Shown here: positions 30,750 to 40,763 of the stretch, in pieces
How the letters are laid out: each line of letters starts with the position of its first letter
Numbering within the stretch: the stretch's first letter is position 1
Source: an uncultured Bacteroidota bacterium
GTDB lineage: Bacteria > Bacteroidota > Bacteroidia > Flavobacteriales > Flavobacteriaceae
Reading direction: 5' to 3'
Assembly: GCA_902631125.1 (NCBI GenBank)
Contig: CACOXF010000003.1
Coordinates: forward strand, 1 to 64,000
Length of the DNA stretch: 64,000 nucleotides
Program-made: the position numbers and the translations under genes
Notes under the pieces: model-generated
Database searches by the model: none
The model's input: only the letters and a program-made list of their open reading frames with translations
What the model was told of the DNA's origin: nothing

Positions 30750-32289
30750 GCATTTTTCTAATCAGAGTTTTGTTAAGTATAAGCATCAGTACCCCTGCAA
30801 GCACAGGGATTGCAGTAAAAATAAGGAAGAAGTTAGATAAGCCATATGACTCTGAAATTGAGTCAATAAAACTACCTGTCCAACCCCCTAGGAAATTTGC
30901 TATTGCGCTACACACAAACCAAAATCCAAACATAAGACCAACCAATCGTTTGGGAGCCAGCTTGCTCACATAAGACAAGCCCACGGGAGAGATACAAAGC
31001 TCCCCCAAAGTGTGAAATAGGTATGCCAAAATCAGCCAGGCGATGCTCACACTTGCTGTGCTTGCACCCAGTGGAATGCCATATGCACCATAGGATAAAA
31101 ATGCAAAGCCAAATCCGAGTAACATCAATCCTATAGCGAACTTAACAGGCCCACTTGGATTGAGTGATGAAGCCCATATTTTGGAAAAAATTGGTGCAAA
31201 AATGACAATGAAAAGTGAGTTGAGAACAGAAAACCAAGATGCTGGAATTTCAGCAACATCAGAGGCAAACTCTCTGTTGAGCATCCATATCACTATGCCC
31301 CAAATGATGGCAAAACTTAATCCTAAAAAGAAATTAGATAATATATATTTCCCCAACATATTGCAAAACAATTCGTATAAAACATAAGTCAAAATTACCA
31401 TTGGAACAAGGGTAATGATGGAGTTTACAATATTGAATGTTTTTGATGCAGTGCCGACCAAATTTCTATCTGTGTAGTCATTTGCAAATATGGTCATCGA
31501 GCCACCTGCTTGTTCAAAAGCCCACCAAAAGAAAATAGTGAATAGAGAGAAAATAACCACTACAAAAAGTCGATCATTTTCAGTTTTTTTAGCTACTTCT
31601 TCCTTTTCTTCTTCCGTCTCAATTTGAGTTTGTGCTAGGGCTTTTGGAGATAAACCGATATTTCCAAATATTTTCTGGGCAAACCAAAATTGAAGCATTC
31701 CAAAAAACATAAAAATCCCAGCCAGACCAAAGCCCAAATGCCATCCAACCTTTTCGCCAATATATCCACAAAGTAAAATCCCTAGGAAAGCGCCAGCATT
31801 GATACCCATATAAAAAATGGTATATCCCCCATCTTTACGAATATCACCATCCTTGTATAATTGTCCAACAATTGATGATATATTGGGTTTAAAAAATCCA
31901 TTCCCAATGACCAAACAACTTAGACCAATGAAAAAAAATATTGTGGAAAAAGTCTCTAATGCCATGGAGGCGTGACCAAGAGTCATGATAAAAGCACCTA
32001 AAACAGTTGCATTTCTGTACCCTAAAAACTTATCAGCAAAAAAACCGCCCAGTATGGGCGTTAAATACACCAACCCAGTGTACCAACCATATAAAGTCAA
32101 TGCATCTTCTCTCTCCCAAGCCCAACCTTCATTGAGCAAGGATGAGGTGAGAAATAACACTAAAATTGCACGCATACCATAGTAGCTGAATCGCTCCCAC
32201 ATTTCTGTAAAAAACAATACAAAAAGGCCTACAGGGTGTCCAGCAATGGTTCTCTGATTGAGTGAAGATCCTCCAAATTGGTTTGACAT
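30736..32289 (-). CDS. POT/PTR family oligopeptide:H+ symporter
   Basis: GLFVLFFTEMWERFSYYGMRAILVLF, GGYTIFYMGINAGAFLG, ELCISPVGLSYVSKLAP. Confidence 0.95.
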   Translation of the reverse strand: MSNQFGGSSLNQRTIAGHPVGLFVLFFTEMWERFSYYGMRAILVLFLTSSLLNEGWAWEREDALTLYGWYTGLVYLTPILGGFFADKFLGYRNATVLGAFIMTLGHASMALETFSTIFFFIGLSCLVIGNGFFKPNISSIVGQLYKDGDIRKDGGYTIFYMGINAGAFLGILLCGYIGEKVGWHLGFGLAGIFMFFGMLQFWFAQKIFGNIGLSPKALAQTQIETEEEKEEVAKKTENDRLFVVVIFSLFTIFFWWAFEQAGGSMTIFANDYTDRNLVGTASKTFNIVNSIITLVPMVILTYVLYELFCNMLGKYILSNFFLGLSFAIIWGIVIWMLNREFASDVAEIPASWFSVLNSLFIVIFAPIFSKIWASSLNPSGPVKFAIGLMLLGFGFAFLSYGAYGIPLGASTASVSIAWLILAYLFHTLGELCISPVGLSYVSKLAPKRLVGLMFGFWFVCSAIANFLGGWTGSFIDSISESYGLSNFFLIFTAIPVLAGVLMLILNKTLIRKMHGIS

Positions 32290-32380
32290 GTTAACTAAGT
32301 TTTAGTTGAGATTTGCTAATATATGACTTTTCAATCATTCGCTGATTCGTTTAATATGTAAGATATCTTATCTTTACACC

Positions 32381-33706
32381 ATGGCAAATGAGGGTGTTCA
32401 AAACGGATTGGTTTCGGGCTTTTCCAAAAAATCAAAACAAGAGAAAATCGAATGGATTGTCAATAAATTCTTTTCCAATCCCACACAAGCTAAAGAGGTT
32501 ATTCAAACCTATTGGAACTCAGACGAACAGTTGCAGAACTTACACGATGAGTTTATTGAAAATGCAATCAGTAACTTTTATTTACCCTTAGCCGTTGCGC
32601 CTAACTTCGTCATCAATGGGAACAGTTACGTTCTTCCAATGGTTACTGAAGAAAGCTCGGTAGTTGCTGCCGCAGCCAATGCTGCTAAATTTTGGGCTAC
32701 TCGCGGAGGGTTTCATGCCGAAGTAGTGGGGACAGAAAAAACAGGTCAAGTTCACTTTTTATTTACAGGACCTCATCAAAGTCTGAGGAGCTTTTTCCAC
32801 GCTGTTAAACCAACGCTACTTAAGGAAACAGAAGCCATTACCAAAAACATGCGTAAAAGAGGGGGAGGAATTGTTGATATTAAGCTGGTCGACAGCACCA
32901 AAAATATGGCAAACTATTACCAATTGCACGTTCGCTTTGAAACTGCAGATGCGATGGGTGCTAATTTTATTAATTCGTGCCTCGAGCAACTTGCCCAAAT
33001 ACTTAAAAATGAAGCTGCTATCTATGCTAATTTTTCTGAAACCGATAAACAAATCGAGGTGGTGATGAGTATTTTATCGAACTATGTGCCTGGTAGTCTC
33101 GTAAAAGCCTGGGTAAGCTGTCCCATTGAAGAGTTGGGAGATGATGGTGATGTACTCGCCAAAAAGTTTGTACAAGCAGTTGAAATTGCACATCACAACA
33201 ATTATAGAGCAGTCACACACAACAAAGGGATTATGAATGGGGTCGATGCGTTAGCCATTGCTACTGGCAATGATTTTAGGGCAGTGGATGCTGGCATACA
33301 TGCCTATGCTGGAAAAGATGGAAACTACAGAGGGCTATCAAAAGCACGAATAGAAAAAGATGTGTTTTGGTTTGAGCTAGAAATACCATTAGCAGTGGGA
33401 ACAGTTGGTGGCTTAACAAAGCTCCATCCCTTAGTGCAATGGTCGCATCAATTGCTACAAAATCCAAATGCAAAAGAGCTCATGCAAGTCATAGCAGTGA
33501 GTGGATTAGCGCAAAATTTTGCTGCCTTGCGTTCATTGGTCACAACTGGTATACAGAAAGGACATATGAAAATGCATTTACTAAACATACTCAACCAAAT
33601 GGGTGCTACCCAACCTGAAAAAGATGCAATGATCAAGCACTTTACAACCAATGTTGTTAGTTTTAATGCCGTTGAACAAGCACTAGCAGCATGGCGGAAA
33701 AACTGA
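32381..33706 (+). CDS. Hydroxymethylglutaryl-CoA reductase
   Basis: VSGFSKKSKQEKIEW, EESSVVAAAANAAKFWATRGGF, FETADAMGANFINSCLEQLAQIL, THNKGIMNGVDALAIATGNDFRAVDAG, VGTVGGLTKLHPLV. Confidence 0.96.
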   Translation: MANEGVQNGLVSGFSKKSKQEKIEWIVNKFFSNPTQAKEVIQTYWNSDEQLQNLHDEFIENAISNFYLPLAVAPNFVINGNSYVLPMVTEESSVVAAAANAAKFWATRGGFHAEVVGTEKTGQVHFLFTGPHQSLRSFFHAVKPTLLKETEAITKNMRKRGGGIVDIKLVDSTKNMANYYQLHVRFETADAMGANFINSCLEQLAQILKNEAAIYANFSETDKQIEVVMSILSNYVPGSLVKAWVSCPIEELGDDGDVLAKKFVQAVEIAHHNNYRAVTHNKGIMNGVDALAIATGNDFRAVDAGIHAYAGKDGNYRGLSKARIEKDVFWFELEIPLAVGTVGGLTKLHPLVQWSHQLLQNPNAKELMQVIAVSGLAQNFAALRSLVTTGIQKGHMKMHLLNILNQMGATQPEKDAMIKHFTTNVVSFNAVEQALAAWRKN

Positions 33707-34605
33707 CATATTACAGCTCTGGGAAGTTGCTCATCACGTGTGAATATGCAGTAATTGATGGGGCTTGTGCCCTTGCTTTACCAACCAAATTAGGGCAAAG
33801 CATGACTGTTGTTGTTACAGAAAAATCATGCTTGCATTGGGTAGCAAAGGACATGGATGGAAAGATTTGGTTTGAAAATGATTTTGACACGATTGATTTT
33901 AACCCCATTTATCAAAAGGACAATTTGTCGAAACGACTCCAACAAATCTTAATTAATGTACGTGAGCAAAACCAAGATTTTTTAGCAGGATCGATAGGAG
34001 CAGTTATTGAAACCCAACTCGATTTTTCAAGAAACTGGGGTCTAGGAAGTTCATCGACATTGATCAATAATATAGCGCAATGGGCAAATGTAAATCCATT
34101 TGATTTACAACAAAAAGTTTTTGGAGGAAGTGGATATGATATTGCATGTGCCCAAAAATCTAAACCTATTACTTATCAACTGATAAAACAAAATCCCATT
34201 TCAACAGATGTAAACTTTCATCCTCCATTTCATCAGCATTTATTTTTTGTTTATATGAACAAAAAGCAAAACAGTCGAGCTTCTATACGTCATCACTTCA
34301 AAGGTATAACAGATCAGTTGATTAATGTACTGAACACACTCACAAAAAGGTTCATAGACGCCAAAACAGTGCGTGATTTCCAGATGCTCATGCTTGCACA
34401 TGAAAGCATTGTATCCAAACTTATTGGCATTGACCCAGTTCAGGAGACTGAATTTTCAGACTACGAAGGAGTAGTGAAGAGCCTAGGTGCATGGGGAGGA
34501 GATTTTGTTCTTGCTTGTGGCCCAATAAATAGTAAGGAATATTTTGCAGCAAAAGGGTTTACAGTGTGTTTTCCGTATGCTGATCTTATTTCTTCCGCGA
34601 ATTAA
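33691..34605 (+). CDS. GYDIA-family GHMP kinase
   Basis: YYSSGKLLITCEYAVIDGA, NWGLGSSSTLINNIAQWA, FGGSGYDIACAQ. Confidence 0.93.
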   Translation: MAEKLTYYSSGKLLITCEYAVIDGACALALPTKLGQSMTVVVTEKSCLHWVAKDMDGKIWFENDFDTIDFNPIYQKDNLSKRLQQILINVREQNQDFLAGSIGAVIETQLDFSRNWGLGSSSTLINNIAQWANVNPFDLQQKVFGGSGYDIACAQKSKPITYQLIKQNPISTDVNFHPPFHQHLFFVYMNKKQNSRASIRHHFKGITDQLINVLNTLTKRFIDAKTVRDFQMLMLAHESIVSKLIGIDPVQETEFSDYEGVVKSLGAWGGDFVLACGPINSKEYFAAKGFTVCFPYADLISSAN

Positions 34606-34816
34606 AATAAAGAGGAATCATCAAAGTTACTGCCGTTACACTTGGCTTTCCATTGTATTCATACAAATCCTATATATTTGAACTCAATTCGTATCTGTCC
34701 TAGCAATTTAGGATTGCAATACGATCATAACAAACCTGAAAAATTTTTGCTTTAGCTATCAATAATGCAGTTATATAAAAATAGCCAAATATAACCGCAA
34801 CTTCATATTATAAAAT

Positions 34817-34833
34817 TTGGCACGATTAATGTA
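34817..34833 (+). promoter_or_regulatory. Candidate sigma54-like promoter in the mvaA-kinase/mscS intergenic region
   Basis: TTGGCACGATTAATGTA: near-identical to the motif 5' of groES, but -12 GC is GT. Confidence 0.35.
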
Positions 34834-34844
34834 GTAAATTCTGT

Positions 34845-34914
34845 GTCTTAACATTTTTTGTTAGTTATTGTTTTTTTACGCCTGCACTAGTTATCCCTTG
34901 TGCAGGCGTTTTTT
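34845..34914 (+). ncRNA. Candidate ~70-nt small RNA ending in a rho-independent terminator
   Basis: Predicted TSS about 12 nt after the -12 element; small hairpin TAACA-TTTTT-TGTTA; ends in 10-bp perfect hairpin plus T tract. Prediction only. Confidence 0.25.
34878..34914 (+). terminator. Rho-independent terminator
   Basis: acgcctgcac-tagttatccctt-gtgcaggcgt perfect 10-bp stem followed by TTTTT. Confidence 0.85.
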
Positions 34915-34964
34915 ATAATCTTTAGCTATCTTTATAATGATATAAAAAAGACTTTTAATTTCTT

Positions 34965-36209
34965 ATGGATTTAAATCGATACTTATTTATAGAATTTCTA
35001 AACAGAAAAAACATTGATATTGGTGTTGCTTGGTGGATTGATTTTGTTATTACTTCTTGTCTGCTAATACTCACATCTTTTCTATTAGCAGCTGTTTCAA
35101 GAATGATTAGCAGAAATATTTTAATTAAACTTTCTAGACAAACAAAAACCCATTTGGATGACTATCTTTTGTCATCTAATTTTCCAAAATATATTTCTAG
35201 GATAATTCCTTATATTTTTTTGTTCTCTGTTATACCGTTTTGGATTGTTGATAGTCCCACTACAACCTCGAACTTAACCTTGCTGCTAAATGTATATGGT
35301 GTAATTGTTTCGATTTGGATTTTTAGAAGCATTCTCCAAACATTACGCGCTTATTTAATCACACTTGAATCATTTAAAGACAAGCCTATAGACAGTTATG
35401 TTCAGGTTTTTATGTTACTCATTTGGATCATCGGGATTATTGTAATTTTTTCCATCATTTCAGGAAAAGAGATCGGATATTTCCTCACAGCAATGGGGGC
35501 ATTATCGGCAGTACTGCTCTTGATATTTAAAGATACCATTTTAGGGTTTGTCGCCAGTATTCAGATTGCAGCCAATGATTTAGTGAGAATTGGCGATTGG
35601 GTTACGATGGAAAAGTATGGCGCAGATGGGGATGTAATCGAGATCAATTTGTCAACCATTAAAATTCAGAACTTTGACAAAACCATTACCACAATTCCAA
35701 GCTATAACTTGATTTCTGATTCTTTTAAGAATTGGCGAGGTATGGCAGAATCTGCTGGGCGGCGTATCAAACGCTCCATTCTTATAAGTACGCCGAGTAT
35801 TCGCTTTATGGAAAGTGGTGAATTGGAAAAACTAAGTCAAATTGAACGAATTTCAACCTATCTCTCAGAACGAACTTCTGAAATCGATCAAGACAATCAA
35901 GCATCGAAAAGCGATAAGTCGATTGCCATTAATGGTCGAAATCTGACCAATTTGGGTGTTTACCGACAGTATGTTGAAAATTATCTAAAAACGCATCCCA
36001 AAATCAGTGATCAACTAACCGTAATGTGTCGCCAGCTCCCTGCTAACCAATTTGGCGCAACCCCTTTAGAAGTTTATGCCTTTAGTGTGGAGAAGGATTG
36101 GGTGATGTATGAGCATCTAACCGCGGATATTTTTGACCATTTATTATCTGCCCTAAGATATTTTGAGTTAGAAAGTTATGAAGTAGGTTCTCCAAAAATT
36201 CGAGATTAG
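34965..36209 (+). CDS. Mechanosensitive ion channel (MscS family)
   Basis: Multiple TM segments, LLIFKDTILGFVASIQIAANDLVRIGDWVTMEKYGADGDVIEINLSTIKIQNFDKTITTIPSYNLI. Confidence 0.95.
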   Translation: MDLNRYLFIEFLNRKNIDIGVAWWIDFVITSCLLILTSFLLAAVSRMISRNILIKLSRQTKTHLDDYLLSSNFPKYISRIIPYIFLFSVIPFWIVDSPTTTSNLTLLLNVYGVIVSIWIFRSILQTLRAYLITLESFKDKPIDSYVQVFMLLIWIIGIIVIFSIISGKEIGYFLTAMGALSAVLLLIFKDTILGFVASIQIAANDLVRIGDWVTMEKYGADGDVIEINLSTIKIQNFDKTITTIPSYNLISDSFKNWRGMAESAGRRIKRSILISTPSIRFMESGELEKLSQIERISTYLSERTSEIDQDNQASKSDKSIAINGRNLTNLGVYRQYVENYLKTHPKISDQLTVMCRQLPANQFGATPLEVYAFSVEKDWVMYEHLTADIFDHLLSALRYFELESYEVGSPKIRD

Positions 36210-36220
36210 ATCTGTTTTTC

Positions 36221-37651
36221 TTACTTTATATATGAAAACGGAAAAATATAGCTCATTCCCATCTGGATCCCGATTCCTTGTGCATCAGCTGGAGTCGCAA
36301 TGCCACCAAAATCATTTATTGCCATATGGAATTGCAAAGGTCCAAAACGAAATGCTGCAGCACAAGCCCAGACGGTATCGCCTCCAACAAAAATCATTGT
36401 AGGTGATAAGCTAAGTGCGTTACGAATCCCTAAATTGGCAGAAAATGCATAGGTGTCTCGCTTGTAATAAGGAGAGGCGTAGTGGGCATACATTGCGCCA
36501 AAGTCAAGGTTTTTAAGCAAGCGAAACTCCGCACCCATCGAAATCGTATATGGCAATTTCTCTGTGTATGAATCTTCAGTAAGCTGGAAACTAAATTCAT
36601 TTTTGATATCCTCTTTAAGCTCGTCTAATACATCCTCTGGGCTTTTGTAGTTGTCTGCCTGATCGTTAATCGAGTCACTGAAATCAGCCCCTGTGTAGCG
36701 ATATGTTGTGTCGAGAGTTAGTTGTTTGACTTCATTTTTCCATCGAATTTGGCCTATATCTGTAATAGCAGCACTCAGTACAAGTTTTGGACTGGGAGTG
36801 TAAACAAGTCCAAGATCTATCGCATACCCTGGATTATCGGTTGAAAAGATTTGATTGGGGGAGCCTATGCTAATATCATCAATAAAATCGTAAGCATCTA
36901 AAGTAAACTCTATTGGTCCAGAAACTCGAATATCTGCTTCCGCACCTATTTCAAGAGTGTTCTCTGATTCTATTCCACGAAGAGACAAGGCAAACTTATT
37001 TGTTGTGATGTTAAGTCCACCCAATAAATATTTTAGTCTTAATCCAACCCATAGTTTGTCATCTATTTCTCTTGCATAGGTAGCACCCAGTTCTGAATAA
37101 ACTGAGCTGTTGATTCGAGCATGTCCTGTTGAGAAGTCCTGATCATAGAAAGGCGCATTTCCTTGGGTCAGCAATTCAACATAGTTTTTATCGAAACTTA
37201 GCCCACCTGTTACACGCTGTCGAATTCCGAACCCAAAATAAGAACTTCTCTGTATTTTAATTTCATTATCAACTTTATATTCATTGGTAGTCCTTACAAA
37301 ACCAAACTGAACTAGAAGAACTTCTCCGCTGATATCAAGATAATTTTTATTACCCAAGGCCTTACGAAATCGTGAGAAGTCTAAAACCAGAGAGTCTGCC
37401 AAATCACCTCTTCCCTTACGAATAAGGTCACTATACGTAACATTTGAATTTGTTTTTAACGAAAAGGATTGAATATCTATATGTTTGGTTATTGAGTCTG
37501 CAGCAAATAATACGGGGTTAAAATGGAGTTTTGAGGTGTTGTTTTTCTGGTGATAGGTGGAATGGCTAATTTGTGCATAACTCCAGAATGTAGTAAATAG
37601 CAAAACTAAAAACAGTTTCTTTTGTACAAAATTTAGGGGTGATTTACTCAT
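36221..37651 (-). CDS. Outer-membrane beta-barrel-like protein (DUF5723-like)
   Basis: Signal peptide (KKLFLVLLFTTFWSYAQ), repetitive amphipathic strands, FGAMYAHYASPYYKRDTYAFSANLG; start reassigned to ATG at 37651, overlapping the upstream gene. Confidence 0.7.
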   Translation of the reverse strand: MSKSPLNFVQKKLFLVLLFTTFWSYAQISHSTYHQKNNTSKLHFNPVLFAADSITKHIDIQSFSLKTNSNVTYSDLIRKGRGDLADSLVLDFSRFRKALGNKNYLDISGEVLLVQFGFVRTTNEYKVDNEIKIQRSSYFGFGIRQRVTGGLSFDKNYVELLTQGNAPFYDQDFSTGHARINSSVYSELGATYAREIDDKLWVGLRLKYLLGGLNITTNKFALSLRGIESENTLEIGAEADIRVSGPIEFTLDAYDFIDDISIGSPNQIFSTDNPGYAIDLGLVYTPSPKLVLSAAITDIGQIRWKNEVKQLTLDTTYRYTGADFSDSINDQADNYKSPEDVLDELKEDIKNEFSFQLTEDSYTEKLPYTISMGAEFRLLKNLDFGAMYAHYASPYYKRDTYAFSANLGIRNALSLSPTMIFVGGDTVWACAAAFRFGPLQFHMAINDFGGIATPADAQGIGIQMGMSYIFPFSYIK

Positions 37652-39692
37652 CAAGGTCAATATTAACTTCAACATGGACTTGTAATTCGATTGTTGAATT
37701 GGCGGAAATTTTAGCATCCTTAGTTTCGGCATCGGAGGTGCTTATCGTCAATTCCAAAGGAATACCATTAACATCAGCCAAGGAGTCGATTTCATCATCT
37801 GTTAATGAGATTGACATTCTTCCTGTAGAGGGTTCTATTACCTCTCCAAGGGCTGAAATAGACGCTGGTTTAAGCAGCAATGGCTCCAATTCGAAATATT
37901 TAGTTTTTGATAGAGTGTCAATCATTTGTGTACTTAATTGAACCTCGAGAGGTAGTTCTGAGCGATAATCAAAATGTAGCGTTGCTTCAAGTATTTGGTC
38001 AAGATCACTTGTGTCAATCGGAGAATCGATAATCAAGGTGTCTAAAATTTCTACATTATTAATATTAAAGTGCAAAGGTGTCTCCACGTAAATATCAATC
38101 CAAAACTCAGACTCATCATGTAAAAAATTATCATTTACTGCATTTGGATTTACATCGATGGTTGCATCAAGCTGGAGATTGTTATCTGGAACGAACGATA
38201 TAAATTCATCTAGGTTACTATTGGATTTATCATAGAACCATTCGGATGGAGCAACTTCGTATAGATGTGTAGCAGCATCAATAGCTTGATCATTGTTATC
38301 AAAAACAAATTCGAATTGAGAGCCATCAGTTCTGTTCCCAAATGAATCGTAAGAAAATGACAACGGAATCCCAAAGCCGTTGTGTGCTGTAAATGTTAGT
38401 TTTGGGTCAACAATATTTACTTTGTTATATAGTTCGGAGAGTTTTTGATTGATTCGAATTGAATCCGAAACAATGAATTGTTTGGTAGTAAAGTTTCCAT
38501 ATACATACTCAAAATCAACAACCTCAAATAAAGCTTTATAACTCAAATCCCGATTTGCCTCAAGTATATCACCTGGCTTGAGATCGAGAGTCAAATGAAA
38601 ATCAATTGAAAATTTACTTATCCCTGTTGTTTGATCTGGAGTAAATTCAATAAGTGCATTATTTAGATCCTCTGAGAAAACCTGTGTTTGATTATTTTCA
38701 ATAACTGTATATTGTAATTGTAGGGGTTGTCCATTAATAGTAAGGTCATCGCTACTTATATTTATCTCAACAGGATGGTCAATTTGATTGAAAAATTCTA
38801 ATTTAATAATACTTTCCTCCAGATACATCTGATCAAATATTACATCATCACTTTCATCGATTTCTACATATGTAGAAAAGGTATAGTCAAAACTTTTCGA
38901 TTGATTTAACACCAACTGATCAACGCTAGCATCTAACAGATTGAATTGTGTGTCAATAAACTGGTTTTGACTATCGAGTATAATTGTTTGGGCACTTCCA
39001 AGAGATTGGAAATCCATGCGAGCTTCTAATTTTTTAGAAATTATCAAACCATCAATTTGAATAAAAGACATTTCTGAAGTATTTTTTGCTACCGAAAAGG
39101 TTTCAGAAGATGTTATCAGTTGGTTGTTTTCATCGTAAATTAATATTCTTACATCCGCATCAATCGGAAACTCATTTGTAACCGTAAATTCTACTGAGCC
39201 ATCAAAAAATCTGGCACTTTGGTATGGCTCATTATAAAAATCTATGGTCCCCAAAGTAATTGTAGACTGAAATGAAGGAATCACTATTGTTGTACCATCA
39301 GGAATTTGAGTCGCTTCGCTAATCGAAATACGATTAAAATAGTTGGTTGTATTTTCCAATACTACTGGAGACAAAGTGTATGTGGACTCAACTTCGGCAG
39401 TAAGCTCTGTTGGGTCATAAATATCCTCAATTGAGGTTTCTAACAGTCTTTGAATCGAATCGGAAACATAAATAGTGGCATAATCATCTCTTTCATAATC
39501 AACGTTGAAATCTAGGCGATCGAGAAAAGAGTTGAGTTGAATATCGGCTTTAGCAACTGGGAGTTTTACGCTGGGTGTCAAGCCTGTATCATTACTTAGT
39601 TTATCGAGCTCGAATAATTCGGTGTCACAAGACAGTTGTATTCCCAAACAAAAAAGTAAAAAAAATACTAAGGGTTTTAATAGTTCACGCAA
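37644..39692 (-). CDS. Large secreted lipoprotein of unknown function
   Basis: N-terminal LLKPLVFFLLFCLGIQLSC lipobox; 682 aa, beta-rich, acidic. Confidence 0.75.
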   Translation of the reverse strand: MRELLKPLVFFLLFCLGIQLSCDTELFELDKLSNDTGLTPSVKLPVAKADIQLNSFLDRLDFNVDYERDDYATIYVSDSIQRLLETSIEDIYDPTELTAEVESTYTLSPVVLENTTNYFNRISISEATQIPDGTTIVIPSFQSTITLGTIDFYNEPYQSARFFDGSVEFTVTNEFPIDADVRILIYDENNQLITSSETFSVAKNTSEMSFIQIDGLIISKKLEARMDFQSLGSAQTIILDSQNQFIDTQFNLLDASVDQLVLNQSKSFDYTFSTYVEIDESDDVIFDQMYLEESIIKLEFFNQIDHPVEINISSDDLTINGQPLQLQYTVIENNQTQVFSEDLNNALIEFTPDQTTGISKFSIDFHLTLDLKPGDILEANRDLSYKALFEVVDFEYVYGNFTTKQFIVSDSIRINQKLSELYNKVNIVDPKLTFTAHNGFGIPLSFSYDSFGNRTDGSQFEFVFDNNDQAIDAATHLYEVAPSEWFYDKSNSNLDEFISFVPDNNLQLDATIDVNPNAVNDNFLHDESEFWIDIYVETPLHFNINNVEILDTLIIDSPIDTSDLDQILEATLHFDYRSELPLEVQLSTQMIDTLSKTKYFELEPLLLKPASISALGEVIEPSTGRMSISLTDDEIDSLADVNGIPLELTISTSDAETKDAKISANSTIELQVHVEVNIDLDE

Positions 39693-39752
39693 GTTTAAAA
39701 GTTTTGAAAGAATTATATTAAATCAAATAATGCAATTGCCGTTAATTGAGTC

Positions 39753-40763
39753 TTACATATTATTTGTACTAAAGCGCTTATAATTCCCCCTTCGATTTTG
39801 GGAAAATCGGTCGAAATCCATAGTCACACCTATTTGAACAATAGATGGGGGATTGTATGTGGTTTGTGAGCTTGAAAATGTATAGGTTAAATCGACCCGG
39901 TAATTATCAGAAGAGAAACCTGTTATAAAACCAAATTCGAGTGAGTTATTTTCTTTGTATTTTGCTAAGGACTGTAAAATTCCCAAAGTAAATCCATCCA
40001 TTTGTAGTTCTTGAGATGAATAGATTCTCAAGTTTTCTCCAGCTTGTTGTGCATATAAATATGTCAACATGTATGAATTATCAGGGAGGAAACTTCTTCC
40101 GTATTGGTTTACATTAAATTCCAGAGCAGCTTGAAGAGAAAATGAAATTTCTTTTTCAAGCTCAGACTCGTTATTAAAAGACACATTGGGGGTATTAATG
40201 TGATCTAAGCTCAATCCAATCAAAAACCTTTCATTGTAAATAAGAGCTGAAGCACCGATATCAAAGTAGTTCGTTGCTGGAGAAAAATCGGCCAGTGGAT
40301 CTCTTGAGACTCCTGAGATTGTTCCGAGGGTAAGGTCAATTTGATCTTGAAAAATTAGAGCACCTCGATCGATATTATCAGATCCTATTCCAAGCGTTAA
40401 AGCGCCAAGGATATAGGTGTCAAAGTTGATTGGAATTTTATAAATATAACTTAGGTCAATATTATTTTCTGTCAGGCCTAGATTTGTTAAACTAAATGAG
40501 TTCACGTCGAGCCCAATACTAAAATTCATATCTTCAAAAGCAAAATTTCCGAAAAGATATTTGTTGTCAATGTACGATGTTCCTTCTCCATAGTTAAATT
40601 GACTGTAATAAACTCCTGCTTTTGACACCATGTTAATTCCATGGTAGCTAGGGTTGATAAACTGCATGTTACGGGAAGATGAAATAAATCTCTCCTGTGC
40701 AAATGCAGATAAATATGCAAACAATAAAAATAAACCAATATGAACTATTTTCACTTTCATCAT
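39753..40763 (-). CDS. PorP/SprF family type IX secretion outer-membrane protein
   Basis: Signal peptide, FISSSRNMQFINPSYHGINMVSKAGVYYSQFNYGEG, beta-barrel strands ending SIVQIGVTMDFDRFSQNRRG; 4-nt overlap with the giant adhesin gene. Confidence 0.88.
   Translation of the reverse strand: MMKVKIVHIGLFLLFAYLSAFAQERFISSSRNMQFINPSYHGINMVSKAGVYYSQFNYGEGTSYIDNKYLFGNFAFEDMNFSIGLDVNSFSLTNLGLTENNIDLSYIYKIPINFDTYILGALTLGIGSDNIDRGALIFQDQIDLTLGTISGVSRDPLADFSPATNYFDIGASALIYNERFLIGLSLDHINTPNVSFNNESELEKEISFSLQAALEFNVNQYGRSFLPDNSYMLTYLYAQQAGENLRIYSSQELQMDGFTLGILQSLAKYKENNSLEFGFITGFSSDNYRVDLTYTFSSSQTTYNPPSIVQIGVTMDFDRFSQNRRGNYKRFSTNNM

Noticed and set aside
32340-32380. TATCTTTAC upstream of HMG-CoA reductase as a promoter
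   Set aside because: Deviates from TAnnTTTG and has no -33 element; too weak to list.
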